A stretch of 64,000 nt of DNA from an uncultured Pelagibacteraceae bacterium (GCA_902628965.1 CACOPB010000001.1:124001-188000), one strand, 5' to 3'. Counted from the stretch's first letter, positions 1 to 9,994 are shown. The notes: generated by a model from the sequence alone, not told the origin. A program made the numbers and translations.

Positions 1-2
1 GA

Positions 3-287
3 TCTGTTAGAAATGATATAAAAATTAAGGAAGAGTTTAACTTTAAGCAATCTGCAAAAGATATATTAATAACATCACAACTTAGAACAGCTATAATTGT
101 TAATAAAAATATTAAGGCAACTAATTATCAAATAGATACCTATAAGAAAAAAATTTATATTTATGGAATTGCTCTAACTTCAGAGGAAAAAGATTTAGTT
201 ATAAGTGAAGCAAAAGAAATACTTGATGTCGAAGATGTAATTGCCAGTATTATTCTTGTTGAGGATTTAAGAATCCAAAGAGAATAA
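3..287 (+). CDS. BON-domain periplasmic/lipoprotein (C-terminal part, cut by window start)
   Basis: An open frame runs in from the left edge (first full codon at 3) and stops at TAA 285-287, giving 94 residues with no start in view. The sequence has the BON pattern of alternating short strands and helices: a run around TSQLRTAIIV, then IKATNYQIDTYKKKIYIYG, then a helix SEEKDLVISEAKEIL followed by DVEDVIASI. BON proteins (OsmY/YraP-like) sit in the periplasm or on the outer membrane and are thought to bind phospholipid. The signal peptide or lipobox would lie upstream of the window. The stop abuts the stop of the convergent malic enzyme gene with no spacer. Family fairly confident; exact role unknown. 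Confidence 0.65.
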   Translation, partial: SVRNDIKIKEEFNFKQSAKDILITSQLRTAIIVNKNIKATNYQIDTYKKKIYIYGIALTSEEKDLVISEAKEILDVEDVIASIILVEDLRIQRE

Positions 288-2573
288 TTATTTTTTGTAG
301 TCAATTACTTGGGAAGAATAAGCAGCAATTGATGCTAAGTTGAGTATTTCTGAAGTTGATGATCTTAGAGGGGCTATTTCTATAGGAAGCCCAAGTCCAA
401 TTAATAATGGTCCAATTACTTTTGTATCACCTATAGTTTTCATTAATTTATAAGATATTGCTGCACTGTGTTGTCCAGGCATTATTAAAATATTTGCTTT
501 ACCAACTATTTTTGCAAAAGGATAAAGTTCTTTATACTCTGGATTAAGAGCAACATCAGGCTGCATATCTCCATCAAATTCAAAGTCTACTTTTCTTTCT
601 TTTAAAATCTCAACCGCGTTTCGAATATGTTTTGTTCTACTAGTAAGAGGTTGTCCAAATGTAGAATGAGATACAAAAGCAACTTTTGGATCAAATCCAA
701 AAAGTCTAACTACTCTTGCTGTAGATATAGCAATTTCAGCCATTTGTTCAGAAGTTGGATATTCATGTACACTTGTATCACCAACAAAAATAGTTCTTCC
801 TTTGTGAACAATCATGTTTAATCCAAACATAATTTCACCTTCTCTTACATCAACAACTTGCTTAATTTTTTCAAATGAAGCACCAAATCGTCTTGTGTTG
901 CCGGTTACAGCACCATCAGCATCGCCACAGGCAACCATACTAGTAGCCCAAACAACTCTATCATTTCTGATCATTCTGTCACAATCTCGTTCTAATAACC
1001 CTTGTTCTCTTTGTAATTTTTCAAACAGATGTTTAACGTATCTTTTTCTTTTTTCTTCATCTTTTGAATTAACAATTTCAATGTCAAAATCTTCGCTATA
1101 ACCAATATTTTTAATCTGTTCTTTAATTTTACTTTCTTTACCAACCAGTATTGGAATACCTAATTTTGAATTTTTAAATGCTATGGCAGCTTTTAAAGTA
1201 TTTTCATCTTCACCATCTGCAAAAACAATTCTTTTCTGATTTTTTTTAATAAATGAATTGATACCCTGCATTATAGTTACCGTTGGGTCTAGCCTTTGTT
1301 TGAGTTGTTCTTTATAAACCTCAAAATCATCTATATTTTTTCTAGCAACACCACTTTCTATTGCTGCTTTTGCTACAGCTGATGGTATTACACTTATTAA
1401 TCTTGGATCAAATGTTGATGGAATAATATAATCTTTTCCATAATGAGGTCTTTCCCCACCCATAGCTGCAACCACTTCATCAGGAACATCTTCTCTTGCA
1501 AGCTTAGCTATTGCATTAGCTGCAGCAACTTTCATTTCTTCATTTATTGTTTTGGATCTAACATCTAAAGCCCCTCGAAAAATATAAGGAAATCCAATTA
1601 AATTATTTACTTGATTGGGGTAATCTGATCTTCCCGTCGCAACAATTGCATCATTTCTAACCTCATTAATTTCCTCTGGGGTAATTTCTGGATCAGGATT
1701 AGCGCAAGCAAATATAATTGGATTTTTTGCCATAGATTTAACCATCTCTTTTTTTAGAATACCTTTTGCAGATAATCCTAAAAAAACATCTGCACCTTTA
1801 ATAGCATCTACTAAAGTTCTATGTTTAGTTTTAGCTACATATCTAGATTTCCATTGATCAATTCCCTCAGTTCTACCTTCATAAATAACACCCTTTCTGT
1901 CTAGCATTATTATATTTTCAGATTTTACTCCTGAGTTTTTAAATAACTCAGTACAAGCTTGTGCTGAAGCTCCAGCACCGTTAACTACAACTTTAATTTT
2001 TTTTATTGATTTACCACAAATATCTAAAGCATTAATCAATGCTGCGGTTGTTATGATTGCTGTTCCATGTTGATCATCATGAAAAACTGGAATATCTAAA
2101 ATTTCTTTTAATTTCTGCTCTATTATAAAACAATTTGGGGCTGCTATGTCTTCTAAATTAATTCCACCAAAGCTAGGTGCAAAATTTTTAATCGAATTTA
2201 TGATTTCTTCTGAATCTTTAGAATCAATCTCTAAATCAATTGAATCGATATCTGCAAATCTTTTAAATAATACGGCCTTTCCTTCCATCACAGGCTTTGA
2301 TGCAAGAGCACCTAAATTTCCCATACCCAATATTGCCGAACCATTACTTATTACAGCAACAAGGTTTCCTTTACTTGTATAATCATAGGCTGCTTCTGGG
2401 TTTTCACTTATCTTTTTTACAGGAGCGGCAACTCCTGGAGAATAAGCCAGAGCTAGATCACGCTTAGTTGTCATATTTTTTGAAGAAATAATCTCAATCT
2501 TGCCAGGTTTTTTGTCTTTATGAAAATCTAAGGCTTCTTTATCTGTGTAATGATTAATTTTTGTTTTTTTCAT
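288..2573 (-). CDS. maeB: NADP-dependent malic enzyme with C-terminal phosphotransacetylase-like domain
   Basis: Oxidatively decarboxylates malate to pyruvate, making NADPH. The 761-residue length matches the two-domain MaeB type. Visible malic-enzyme elements in order are AYSPGVA near residue 43, a Lys-containing GALASKPVMEGKAV stretch, FHDDQHGTA near 165 and a dinucleotide-binding VNGAGASAQA near 195. After about residue 425 comes a Pta-like domain (GVTIMQG..., VFADGEDENTLKAA, and a SHSTFGQP segment) that in MaeB is regulatory rather than a working acetyltransferase. I take ATG at 2573; the longer frame to 2585 would begin with TTG. It is divergent from murJ with about 50 nt between them. 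With the PDH genes near 57-61 kb it links malate to acetyl-CoA. Confidence 0.95.
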   Translation of the reverse strand: MKKTKINHYTDKEALDFHKDKKPGKIEIISSKNMTTKRDLALAYSPGVAAPVKKISENPEAAYDYTSKGNLVAVISNGSAILGMGNLGALASKPVMEGKAVLFKRFADIDSIDLEIDSKDSEEIINSIKNFAPSFGGINLEDIAAPNCFIIEQKLKEILDIPVFHDDQHGTAIITTAALINALDICGKSIKKIKVVVNGAGASAQACTELFKNSGVKSENIIMLDRKGVIYEGRTEGIDQWKSRYVAKTKHRTLVDAIKGADVFLGLSAKGILKKEMVKSMAKNPIIFACANPDPEITPEEINEVRNDAIVATGRSDYPNQVNNLIGFPYIFRGALDVRSKTINEEMKVAAANAIAKLAREDVPDEVVAAMGGERPHYGKDYIIPSTFDPRLISVIPSAVAKAAIESGVARKNIDDFEVYKEQLKQRLDPTVTIMQGINSFIKKNQKRIVFADGEDENTLKAAIAFKNSKLGIPILVGKESKIKEQIKNIGYSEDFDIEIVNSKDEEKRKRYVKHLFEKLQREQGLLERDCDRMIRNDRVVWATSMVACGDADGAVTGNTRRFGASFEKIKQVVDVREGEIMFGLNMIVHKGRTIFVGDTSVHEYPTSEQMAEIAISTARVVRLFGFDPKVAFVSHSTFGQPLTSRTKHIRNAVEILKERKVDFEFDGDMQPDVALNPEYKELYPFAKIVGKANILIMPGQHSAAISYKLMKTIGDTKVIGPLLIGLGLPIEIAPLRSSTSEILNLASIAAYSSQVIDYKK

Positions 2574-2625
2574 TTCTGATAACAATAAGTGTACAATTGG
2601 GGTAAAATTAAGACTAATATGATTT

Positions 2626-4155
2626 ATGAACTTACTTAAGTCAACAGGGACATTTGGCTTTTATACTATCATTAGTAGATTGCTAGGTTATTTAAGAGAT
2701 ATTTTAATAGCAATTTTTCTAGGAACAGGAATGTTAGCGGATGCATTTTTTGTAGCATTTAGAATTCCAAATACTTTCAGACGATTATTTGCTGAAGGAA
2801 CTTTTAATGCAGCATTTGTGCCAAGTTATTCATCAGAAATAGCTAAAGGTAAAAAACAATCAAATAAATTTGCTAATGATATCTTTAATTTTCTTTTTTT
2901 AGGTTTGTTATTTTTAACAATAATTATTGAAATTTTTATGCCTGTATTTGTTTCAATCATAGCCCCAGGTTTCGTTGGTAATTTAGAAAAAATGGAGGTA
3001 GCAATAAATTTAACTAGGATCACTTTCCCTTTTTTATTTTTTATTTGTTTAGCATCATTTTTTTCTGCAATTCTAAATTCACATAATAAGTTTGCAGCTG
3101 CTGCTGCAGCTCCAATAATTTTGAATATTATTTTAATTCTAGTATTGGTACTTTCTAAATTTTTAGGTGATCAGTTAGTTTATTATTTATCTTATGGTGT
3201 TTCTTTAGCGGGTTTTTTACAATTAGTATTTTTATATAAATATGTCTCAAAATATCACTTACTTGAATTTAATTTTAATTTTAAAGCAAGTAATAAAGTA
3301 AAGTTTTTTTTTAGAAAACTTCTACCAAGTATTTTTTCATCTGGTGTTACTCAAATTAATATTTTAATTGGAACAATTATTGCATCATTTCAAGCGAGTG
3401 CAGTCTCTTATTTATATTATGCAGATAGAATTTATCAAATTAACCTAGCTATAGCTGGTATTGCGATTGGTGTCGTTATACTTCCACAGCTTTCAAAACA
3501 TATTCAATCTAAAAAAAAAAATAAGATTTTGCTTATACAAAATAAAGCTCTAGAGTTAAGTTTATTTCTAAGCCTTCCAGCGACTATTGCTTTAATTATT
3601 GGATCAGAACAAATTATTTCAGCCTTATTTGGATACGGTTCTTTTAATGAAAATTCAGTGAACAACTCAAGTTTAGCGTTATATTATTTTGCAATAGGGC
3701 TTCCTGCTTTTGCCTTGATAAAGGTTTTTTCAAGTTTTTTCTTTGCAAATCACGATACTAGAACTCCATTTTATATTTCTTTGATTTCAGTATTACTTAA
3801 TATTTCTGTTAGTGTTTATTATTTCAGTGAAATTGGATTTATAATAATTCCAATAGCTACTTCTATTTCATCTTGGTTTAACTCAATTTTGTTATTTTTG
3901 TTTTTAAAAAATAGACAGTTATTCTTTTTTAATAAAATATTTTTTATAAAATTTATTAAAATATTTTTTGCATCAATTTTGATGGGTTTATTCTTTAACT
4001 TTTTGTTAAATTTTTTTCAAAACGAATTAGCATTTAATCAATCAATTAAATCTTTATATTTATTTTTTTCTGTTATATTGGGATTATTGTTTTATTTAAT
4101 TGTTTGTTATTTCATCAAAGCTTTTCAAATGAATGATATTAAATTAAAGTATTAA
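2626..4155 (+). CDS. murJ: Lipid II flippase MurJ (MviN)
   Basis: Integral membrane protein that moves lipid II across the inner membrane for peptidoglycan synthesis. The 509 residues are almost wholly hydrophobic with about 14 predicted membrane segments. The N-terminus shows the MviN/MurJ signature: [13 protein letters not shown], then [30 protein letters not shown], with the charged Arg residues that line the central cavity. Length is typical for the family. It lies 4 nt upstream of trpS and probably shares its transcript. The C-terminal third is very Phe/Ile/Asn rich, as expected in so AT-rich a genome. Confidence 0.95.
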   Translation: MNLLKSTGTFGFYTIISRLLGYLRDILIAIFLGTGMLADAFFVAFRIPNTFRRLFAEGTFNAAFVPSYSSEIAKGKKQSNKFANDIFNFLFLGLLFLTIIIEIFMPVFVSIIAPGFVGNLEKMEVAINLTRITFPFLFFICLASFFSAILNSHNKFAAAAAAPIILNIILILVLVLSKFLGDQLVYYLSYGVSLAGFLQLVFLYKYVSKYHLLEFNFNFKASNKVKFFFRKLLPSIFSSGVTQINILIGTIIASFQASAVSYLYYADRIYQINLAIAGIAIGVVILPQLSKHIQSKKKNKILLIQNKALELSLFLSLPATIALIIGSEQIISALFGYGSFNENSVNNSSLALYYFAIGLPAFALIKVFSSFFFANHDTRTPFYISLISVLLNISVSVYYFSEIGFIIIPIATSISSWFNSILLFLFLKNRQLFFFNKIFFIKFIKIFFASILMGLFFNFLLNFFQNELAFNQSIKSLYLFFSVILGLLFYLIVCYFIKAFQMNDIKLKY

Positions 4156-4159
4156 TTTT

Positions 4160-5161
4160 ATGGGTAAAAAAATATTTTCTGGTGTACAGCCAACAGGTAA
4201 CCTTCATTTAGGAAATTACTTAGGAGCTATAAAGAATTTTGTAGATTTAAATAATGATAACGATAATGAATGTATTTTTTGTGTAGTTGATTTACACGCC
4301 ATCACAGTTAAGCAAGATCCAAAAGAATTAAAAAATAATATTAGAGAAACTGTTGCAACTTTTATAGCAAGTGGAATAGATCCAAAAAAAAGTATAATTT
4401 TTAATCAATCCAGAGTAGCTGCTCATGCTGAGGGAGCATGGATATTAAGCTGTATTGCTAGAATGGGTTGGTTGAATAGAATGACCCAATTTAAAGAGAA
4501 AGCTGGTAAAGACAAAGAAAAAGCTAGTATTGGTTTATATTCTTATCCAGTTTTAATGGCAGCTGATATTCTTTTATATGATGCCACTCATGTTCCTGTG
4601 GGTGATGATCAAAAACAACATTTGGAATTATGTAGAGATATAGCTCAAAAATTTAATAATGATTTTAACGTAGAAAATTTTCTTCAAGTTCCTGAGCCCT
4701 TAATTCAAAAAGAGTTTTCAAGAATAATGAGTTTAAAAGATGGTTCAAAAAAAATGAGTAAATCAGAATTATCAGACTTAAGTAGAATAAATTTAACAGA
4801 TGATAAAGATCAAATAATAAACAAAATTAAAAAAGCAAAAACTGATCCATTACCTATGCCACAAGATATAAAAAAACTAGATGAAAGATTAGAAGCAAAA
4901 AATCTTTTAGGAATTTATTCAAGCTTGACTAATTCTACATTAGAACAGTCAGTGAAAAATTTTGCAGGTAAAAACTTTTCAGAATTTAAAGAACAACTAG
5001 CCGAAGAACTTGTAAATAAAATTGAACCCATTTCTAATGATATTAAAAAACTATTAGGAGATGAGAGTTATTTAGATAAAATTCTTCTAGATGGAGTTGA
5101 AAAAGCAAATATTATTGCCACTAAAAAGATTGAAAGAATTAAAGAAATAGTAGGTTTTTAA
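4160..5161 (+). CDS. trpS: Tryptophanyl-tRNA synthetase
   Basis: Class Ic aminoacyl-tRNA synthetase charging tRNA-Trp in the cytosol. The N-terminus gives [18 protein letters not shown], containing the HIGH-like HLGN motif (about residues 16-19). [15 protein letters not shown] is the typical Trp/ATP pocket segment, and KKMSKS (about 198-203) is the KMSKS loop. Length of 333 residues is normal. ATG at 4160 lies four bases after the murJ stop, so the two are probably cotranscribed. No T-box or trp leader is visible, and there is no room for one. Confidence 0.97.
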   Translation: MGKKIFSGVQPTGNLHLGNYLGAIKNFVDLNNDNDNECIFCVVDLHAITVKQDPKELKNNIRETVATFIASGIDPKKSIIFNQSRVAAHAEGAWILSCIARMGWLNRMTQFKEKAGKDKEKASIGLYSYPVLMAADILLYDATHVPVGDDQKQHLELCRDIAQKFNNDFNVENFLQVPEPLIQKEFSRIMSLKDGSKKMSKSELSDLSRINLTDDKDQIINKIKKAKTDPLPMPQDIKKLDERLEAKNLLGIYSSLTNSTLEQSVKNFAGKNFSEFKEQLAEELVNKIEPISNDIKKLLGDESYLDKILLDGVEKANIIATKKIERIKEIVGF

Positions 5162-5214
5162 TAAAAAATTTATTATCAAGTTTTAATTTTTAAAATATTC
5201 ACTATATATAATTT

Positions 5215-5757
5215 ATGTTCGTTCAAACAGAAGTAACACCAAATCCAAATTCCTTGAAATTTCTTCCTGGAAAGAAAGTTTCAAATAGTGGTCCCTATGA
5301 AATTACAAATAAAGATGATATTCAAAATGAATTGGTGAGAAATATTTTGTCGATAAATGGTGTTGAAGGTATTTTTTTAGGTCAAGATTTTATTTCAGTA
5401 AATAAAAACGAGGATATTAAGTGGGAGGAAATTAAACATATTGTAATTTCTCTAATAAATGATTTTTACGCAGACGGTAAAGAGTTTGTAATTGATGAAA
5501 ATATAAAAGAGGAAGCTTCAGAATTAAGTGAAATTGAGGAAAAAATTGTAAAAATTTTAGAGCAAAAAATAAGACCCGCTGTTGCTAGAGATGGTGGAGA
5601 TATAAAATTCAAAGAGTTTAAAGACGGAGTTGTAAAGGTGCAATTACAAGGTAGCTGTTCAGGCTGTCCTAGTTCAACTATGACTTTAAAACAAGGTGTT
5701 CAAAATCTTCTATGTCATTATTTGCCAGAGGTAAAAGAGGTTGTTGCGATACAGTAA
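5215..5757 (+). CDS. NFU-type iron-sulfur cluster scaffold/carrier protein
   Basis: Two-domain NFU1-like protein. Residues 1-85 form the Nfu N-terminal domain (starting MFVQTEVTPNPNSLKFLPG, a family hallmark). Residues about 105-180 form the NifU C-terminal domain with IRPAVARDGGDIKF and the cluster-binding CSGCPSS (Cys-x2-Cys). Such proteins hand [4Fe-4S] clusters to apo-enzymes; possible clients in this window include MiaB, ferredoxin and GltD. Length of 180 residues is normal for the alphaproteobacterial/mitochondrial type. The protein start matches the family exactly. It is followed 6 nt later by the Bax-like gene. Confidence 0.93.
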   Translation: MFVQTEVTPNPNSLKFLPGKKVSNSGPYEITNKDDIQNELVRNILSINGVEGIFLGQDFISVNKNEDIKWEEIKHIVISLINDFYADGKEFVIDENIKEEASELSEIEEKIVKILEQKIRPAVARDGGDIKFKEFKDGVVKVQLQGSCSGCPSSTMTLKQGVQNLLCHYLPEVKEVVAIQ

Positions 5758-5763
5758 AAATTT

Positions 5764-6828
5764 ATGAGAAAAATTAGAAAATCAGGTTTTTTAAAAAATA
5801 AAAGCTTTAATATCGTTTCAAGATTTTTCATAAGTTCTTTTATTGTAATTTCATTCTTTTATGTAACCCCTATATTTATTAATTTTGCTGACAAAAATTT
5901 TAATAATAAAGAATTTACCAATAACTCAAAAAATATTTTGAATAATACTTTAAACCAAGATAAATTAATTGAGGAAGATGCAACAGCAGATGCTGATGAG
6001 AGAGAATTATTATATGATATTTTAGAAGAGAATAATTCTGAAATTAATCTAGTCAGATATACAACATCCGAGATTGACTCGTTATTTAAAGAGGTAAATT
6101 ATAATTTAAAGGATGTAAGAGATACAAAATTAGTAAAACCAATAGATATCGGTCTTCTTCCGAATGAAATTAAAAATATATCCAATACTAAAAAAAGAAA
6201 GGATATGTTTATAAAAATTGTTCTCCCTTTAATAGTTAAGGAAAATAATAAAATAAGAGTTGATAGAAAAAGATTATTCACAATTTTAAATAAAAATAGC
6301 AATACTGATATTGAAAAAAAATGGTTAGAAAAAAAATATAAACAATATGGTGCAAGAAAAAATGATTTATCTACTTTAAAAATAAGAATGGATGAAATAC
6401 CAGTTTCATTAGCTATTGCTCAAGCTGCTAAAGAAACAGGTTGGGGCACTTCAAGATTTGCATTAAAGGGAAATGCTTTATTCGGTCAATGGACCTGGTC
6501 TGGAGAGGGATTAAAACCTAAAAATGCTGATAAAGGTAAAGATCATAAAGTAATGAAATTCCATAGTTTACAGCTTTCTGTAAGAGCATATTTAAGAAAT
6601 TTAAATACTCACTCAACATATAAGAATTTAAGAAAAGAAAGAACAGAGCTTAGAAATCAAGATAAACCTTTAGATAGTTTAATTTTATCTAAACATTTAG
6701 ATAAATACGCAGAAACAGGTAGCCAATATATAGAGGTTTTACAAAAAATTATTGAACAGAATAATTTAAAAGATTTTGATGATGCGAGATTGTTGCCTTC
6801 AAGTAAAGATTTAGAAAGTTTAATTTAA
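5764..6828 (+). CDS. Bax-like membrane-anchored glucosaminidase
   Basis: A membrane anchor at about residues 18-40 follows a basic N-terminus, so the catalytic part faces the periplasm. The C-terminal half (from about residue 215) resembles the E. coli Bax / endo-beta-N-acetylglucosaminidase family: PVSLAIAQAAKETGWGTSRFA, with the likely catalytic Glu in AAKETGWGTS, followed by GNALFGQW. Likely role is peptidoglycan cleavage; the natural substrate of Bax proteins is not well established. The middle region (40-200) is charged and low in recognisable features. Its stop overlaps the convergent deacetylase stop by 4 nt (TTAA at 6825-6828). Confidence 0.85.
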   Translation: MRKIRKSGFLKNKSFNIVSRFFISSFIVISFFYVTPIFINFADKNFNNKEFTNNSKNILNNTLNQDKLIEEDATADADERELLYDILEENNSEINLVRYTTSEIDSLFKEVNYNLKDVRDTKLVKPIDIGLLPNEIKNISNTKKRKDMFIKIVLPLIVKENNKIRVDRKRLFTILNKNSNTDIEKKWLEKKYKQYGARKNDLSTLKIRMDEIPVSLAIAQAAKETGWGTSRFALKGNALFGQWTWSGEGLKPKNADKGKDHKVMKFHSLQLSVRAYLRNLNTHSTYKNLRKERTELRNQDKPLDSLILSKHLDKYAETGSQYIEVLQKIIEQNNLKDFDDARLLPSSKDLESLI

Positions 6829-7892
6829 TTTTCATTTACTTTTATAGGGAATTGAACTCCAAACCATCTCCATTTTCCATTATCATTCAGAGAACAATTA
6901 ATTCTACCTCTTCTTGGTTTAAATGGTCCTCTGAATTCAATCGTTAAAGAGTTGTTGATAAAGCTTGTTCTTGATTTTTCCCAAACATCTACCTCATTAG
7001 AATAACAATTGATATTAGGTAAATTTTTTTGCTCCTTAAAAAATTCAACTTTAAAATTTGGAGGGTTTGTGTTTTCGAATAATTGTTTTTCCTCAGGAAG
7101 TATTCTTTTATATTCAAGTGGAAAATAATTTATTATTGATCTAAATCTTTTTAACTCTCCGTATTGTTCATTAATTGGAAATCTAGGTAATTCAAATTTA
7201 TCTTTATTTAAATCAATAACACCAGAATGTTGACCAAAAGCATATTTGAAATTTTTAGATATATAGTCTCTCATAAATTTAGAGTATTCACCAAAGGGAT
7301 ATGAGAATAAGTCGGGTATATAACCAAGTTCTCTAAGAAATATTTTATTAGCAGTTTCAATATCTAAAATAAACTCATCATTGCTTACATCTATAAGATA
7401 TTCATGAGTATGAGAATGATGTCCTATATTTGTAAAATCATAACTTTCAACCTCTTTAATTTGTTCCCAATTCATATAACCTTTTTTTCCCACTGGTTCA
7501 GTTGAAACAAATAAAATAAATGGAATTTTATTTTTTTTTAGATAAGGCCATGCTTCAGTATAAAAAGATTCAAAAGCATCATCGATAGTTATAAGAATTT
7601 CTTTTTTTGATTTTGGTTTATCAAACTTTTCATCAAAATTATTTGGATTATGAAAATTAAAATCTGAGTTCTTAATAATACTTATATGTTTCTTAAATAT
7701 ATCCATTTTAATATTGGTAGAAGGATACTTGTTTTCATTAAAACGATGATACATTATTGATAGAATTCCTTCATCATTAGAATAGTATTTGATATTATTT
7801 TCATCTGATTTAGAACTGGTGTTAGAAAATAAAATAATTATGAGTAAACTAATAATTGATGTAGCTGGTGAAAAAATTTTTTTAATGATCAT
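6825..7892 (-). CDS. Polysaccharide deacetylase (NodB-fold) family protein, exported
   Basis: 355 residues with an N-terminal hydrophobic segment (about 8-24) fitting a signal peptide or anchor. NodB-fold elements are visible: a TIDDAFESF motif carrying the DD metal/catalytic pair, a GHHSHTHEYL segment giving the HxxxH metal ligands, and FSYPFGEYS as the motif 3 equivalent. It should deacetylate a cell-surface glycan; the substrate is unknown. The C-terminal 100 residues have no family I can name. The only ATG that keeps the signal segment is at 7892, so its 5' end overlaps the divergent tsaB by 53 nt. Confidence 0.85.
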   Translation of the reverse strand: MIIKKIFSPATSIISLLIIILFSNTSSKSDENNIKYYSNDEGILSIMYHRFNENKYPSTNIKMDIFKKHISIIKNSDFNFHNPNNFDEKFDKPKSKKEILITIDDAFESFYTEAWPYLKKNKIPFILFVSTEPVGKKGYMNWEQIKEVESYDFTNIGHHSHTHEYLIDVSNDEFILDIETANKIFLRELGYIPDLFSYPFGEYSKFMRDYISKNFKYAFGQHSGVIDLNKDKFELPRFPINEQYGELKRFRSIINYFPLEYKRILPEEKQLFENTNPPNFKVEFFKEQKNLPNINCYSNEVDVWEKSRTSFINNSLTIEFRGPFKPRRGRINCSLNDNGKWRWFGVQFPIKVNEN

Positions 7893-8220
7893 TACTAATA
7901 ATGATATTTATAATATTACTAAAGAGAATACTAAAATTAATTATGAAAAATTAACTTTGATTCTTAATGATTTCTTAAATTTTCATAAATTAAATTTAAA
8001 AGATATTAAAACAATTTACTTAAATAGAGGTCCTGGTAGTTTTGCTGGTATTAGAAATTCTTTATCACTAGTTAAAGCATTTAATTTAACTAATAATATC
8101 GATTATTATTGTTATAGTATCCAAGATTTTAAAGGTGAAAAGGACATAAAATACGAAAATATCCCTAATTTGTGTGAAAAATTTAAAATTGAAAAAAATT
8201 TGATTAATCTTACTTATTAG
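7840..8220 (+). CDS. tsaB: TsaB-like tRNA t6A biosynthesis protein, short form
   Basis: Begins MSKLIIDVAGEKIF, the ASKHA-fold start of TsaB, and carries the family signature LNRGPGSFAGIRNSLSLVKAF (compare GPGSFTGLR). TsaB scaffolds the TsaD-TsaB-TsaE complex that makes threonylcarbamoyladenosine in tRNA. Only 126 residues are encoded; usual TsaB is about 220-230, so the second lobe is missing. I chose ATG 7840 because upstream in-frame starts lie inside sequence with no homology. It precedes fur by 15 nt. The rimI gene that often follows tsaB is not here. Whether this half-length protein works alone cannot be told from sequence. Confidence 0.82.
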   Translation: MSKLIIDVAGEKIFLMIITNNDIYNITKENTKINYEKLTLILNDFLNFHKLNLKDIKTIYLNRGPGSFAGIRNSLSLVKAFNLTNNIDYYCYSIQDFKGEKDIKYENIPNLCEKFKIEKNLINLTY

Positions 8221-8235
8221 GGTTAAAATTAAAAA

Positions 8236-8661
8236 ATGTCAGATCAATTAGAACAAAAGTTTCAAAGAAAAGGTTTAAAGCTTACAGATCAAAGAAGAAC
8301 AATAGCTCGCGTCATATTGGAGTCAAAAGAAGCTTATGGTGAGTCTGACCATCCTGACGTTGATGAATTATATAATAGAGTTTCAAAAATAGATCCAAAA
8401 ATTAGTATTGCTACAGTTTATAGAACAGTAAAACTATTTGAAGAGGCAGGTATATTAACTAAACATGATTTTAAAACTGGTAAAGCGAGATATGAATTAA
8501 ATGATGATCATAATCATTTAATAGATATCAAAACTGGAGAAATAATAGAATTTGTCGATGACGAAATTAATCAGCTACAACAGAAAATTGCTGAAAAATA
8601 CGGGTACACTTTAGTTGACCATAAACTTGAGTTATATGGGATTAAAAAAAAATCCCAGTAA
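8236..8661 (+). CDS. fur: Fur/Mur-type metal-responsive repressor
   Basis: 141-residue Fur-family regulator. Winged-helix DNA-binding part at about 1-85 (LTDQRRTIARVIL..., ISIATVYRTVKLFEEAGIL) and dimerisation/metal domain after. The metal region reads DDHNHLIDIKTGEIIEF, with His residues but without the CxxC found in many gammaproteobacterial Fur proteins. That pattern is typical of alphaproteobacterial Fur/Mur proteins, which sense Mn or Fe. It lies in the conserved order tsaB-fur-miaB. A pair of Fur-box-like sites at 27304-27352 could be one of its targets. The metal sensed cannot be decided here. Confidence 0.92.
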   Translation: MSDQLEQKFQRKGLKLTDQRRTIARVILESKEAYGESDHPDVDELYNRVSKIDPKISIATVYRTVKLFEEAGILTKHDFKTGKARYELNDDHNHLIDIKTGEIIEFVDDEINQLQQKIAEKYGYTLVDHKLELYGIKKKSQ

Positions 8662-8662
8662 T

Positions 8663-9991
8663 ATGAATCAAAAAATATTTATTAAAACTTTTGGCTGTCA
8701 AATGAATGAGTATGACTCAAATAGAATATTTGACTCAGTTAAAAAAATTGGTTTTGATAAAACAGAGCATTATGAAGATGCAAACTGTTATTTGTTAAAT
8801 ACATGTCATATTAGAGATAAAGCAAAAGAAAAAGTTTATCATGAAATTGGTAGGGTAAAAAAGATATTTCGATCGAAAAAAAAACCATTAGTAATTATTG
8901 CTGGCTGTGTTGCTCAAGCAGAAAATGACGAAATGTTAAAAAGAGAGCCTTACATTGATTTAGTCATAGGCCCTCAAGCTTATCATAAAATAAACGATAC
9001 AATTTTAAATTTTACACGAAAAAAGAAAAAGATAGAGGAGACTGAGTTTGATGCAGTTTCTAAATTTGAATATCTAAGTAAAATAAAAAATAAAGCTGGC
9101 AAAGTTTCATCTTTCTTAACTATACAAGAAGGGTGTGATAAATTTTGTCATTTTTGTGTAGTCCCATATACAAGAGGACCAGAATATTCTAGACCATTTA
9201 AACAAATTTTAGATGAAGCAAAATATTTAGCTGGCAATGGTTCAAAAGAAATAATTTTACTTGGACAAAATGTGAACGCTTATGATAATGAGGGATATAG
9301 ATTATCAGATCTAATTTTAAATATTGAAAAATTACCTGAAATAAAAAGAATTAGATATACAACCTCTCATCCAAGGGATATGACAGAGGATTTAATTGAG
9401 GTTTACAAAACCTCAAAAAAGCTAATGCCACTTGTTCATTTACCTGTCCAAAGTGGATCGAATAAAATTTTAAAATCAATGAATAGAAAACATACTATTG
9501 AGGAATATTTAAATACTCTTGATAAATTAAAAGAAATTAATCCAAAGATAGAATTTTCAAGTGATTTCATAATTGGTTATCCTGGTGAAGATGAGCAAGA
9601 TTTTAAAGATACTTTTAACTTGATTGAAAAAGTGAAATTTATTAACTCATATTCTTTTATTTTTAGTCCAAGACCCGGAACAGTAGCTGAGAATTTAGAT
9701 TTAATTGAGAGAAAAATTTCTGTTGAGAGACTTGAAAAAATTCAAAAAATATTATTTGAAAATCAAATTCAAATGAACAAATCATTAGAAAATAAAATTG
9801 TTGATGTTTTAGTTGAAAACCTAACTGATGATAAAAGTAAAGCTTTTGGAAGATCTGAGTATATGACATCTATTATTTTTAATGGTAAAAAGAGCGATAT
9901 TGGAAAAATAGTACAAGTAAGAATCAAAGAGAGTACCAGAAATACTTTATTCGGTGAAATTATACACAATTTGGATCAAAAGGTTGCTTAG
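8663..9991 (+). CDS. miaB: tRNA-2-methylthio-N6-dimethylallyladenosine synthase
   Basis: Radical-SAM methylthiotransferase acting on A37 of tRNAs reading UNN codons. Three N-terminal cluster Cys are seen in FGCQMNEYDS, NTCHIRDKA and AGCVAQAE. The radical-SAM triad is in GCDKFCHFCVVPYTRGPEYSR. A C-terminal TRAM domain lies after about residue 375. ATG at 8663 begins MNQKIFIKTFGCQMNEYDS, the family start; the open frame extends upstream into fur but without homology. Stop at 9989-9991 is 3 nt from the TTG start of ybeZ. Length of 442 residues is normal. Confidence 0.97.
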   Translation: MNQKIFIKTFGCQMNEYDSNRIFDSVKKIGFDKTEHYEDANCYLLNTCHIRDKAKEKVYHEIGRVKKIFRSKKKPLVIIAGCVAQAENDEMLKREPYIDLVIGPQAYHKINDTILNFTRKKKKIEETEFDAVSKFEYLSKIKNKAGKVSSFLTIQEGCDKFCHFCVVPYTRGPEYSRPFKQILDEAKYLAGNGSKEIILLGQNVNAYDNEGYRLSDLILNIEKLPEIKRIRYTTSHPRDMTEDLIEVYKTSKKLMPLVHLPVQSGSNKILKSMNRKHTIEEYLNTLDKLKEINPKIEFSSDFIIGYPGEDEQDFKDTFNLIEKVKFINSYSFIFSPRPGTVAENLDLIERKISVERLEKIQKILFENQIQMNKSLENKIVDVLVENLTDDKSKAFGRSEYMTSIIFNGKKSDIGKIVQVRIKESTRNTLFGEIIHNLDQKVA

Positions 9992-9994
9992 AAA

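Noticed and set aside
814..1101. Forward open frame of 95 codons inside maeB
   Set aside because: Lies wholly within the well-supported reverse maeB gene and shows no family features; a shadow frame.
5207..5212. TATAAT just upstream of the NFU gene as a promoter
   Set aside because: It ends 2 nt before the ATG, so transcription would start inside the gene; such hexamers are expected by chance in AT-rich DNA.
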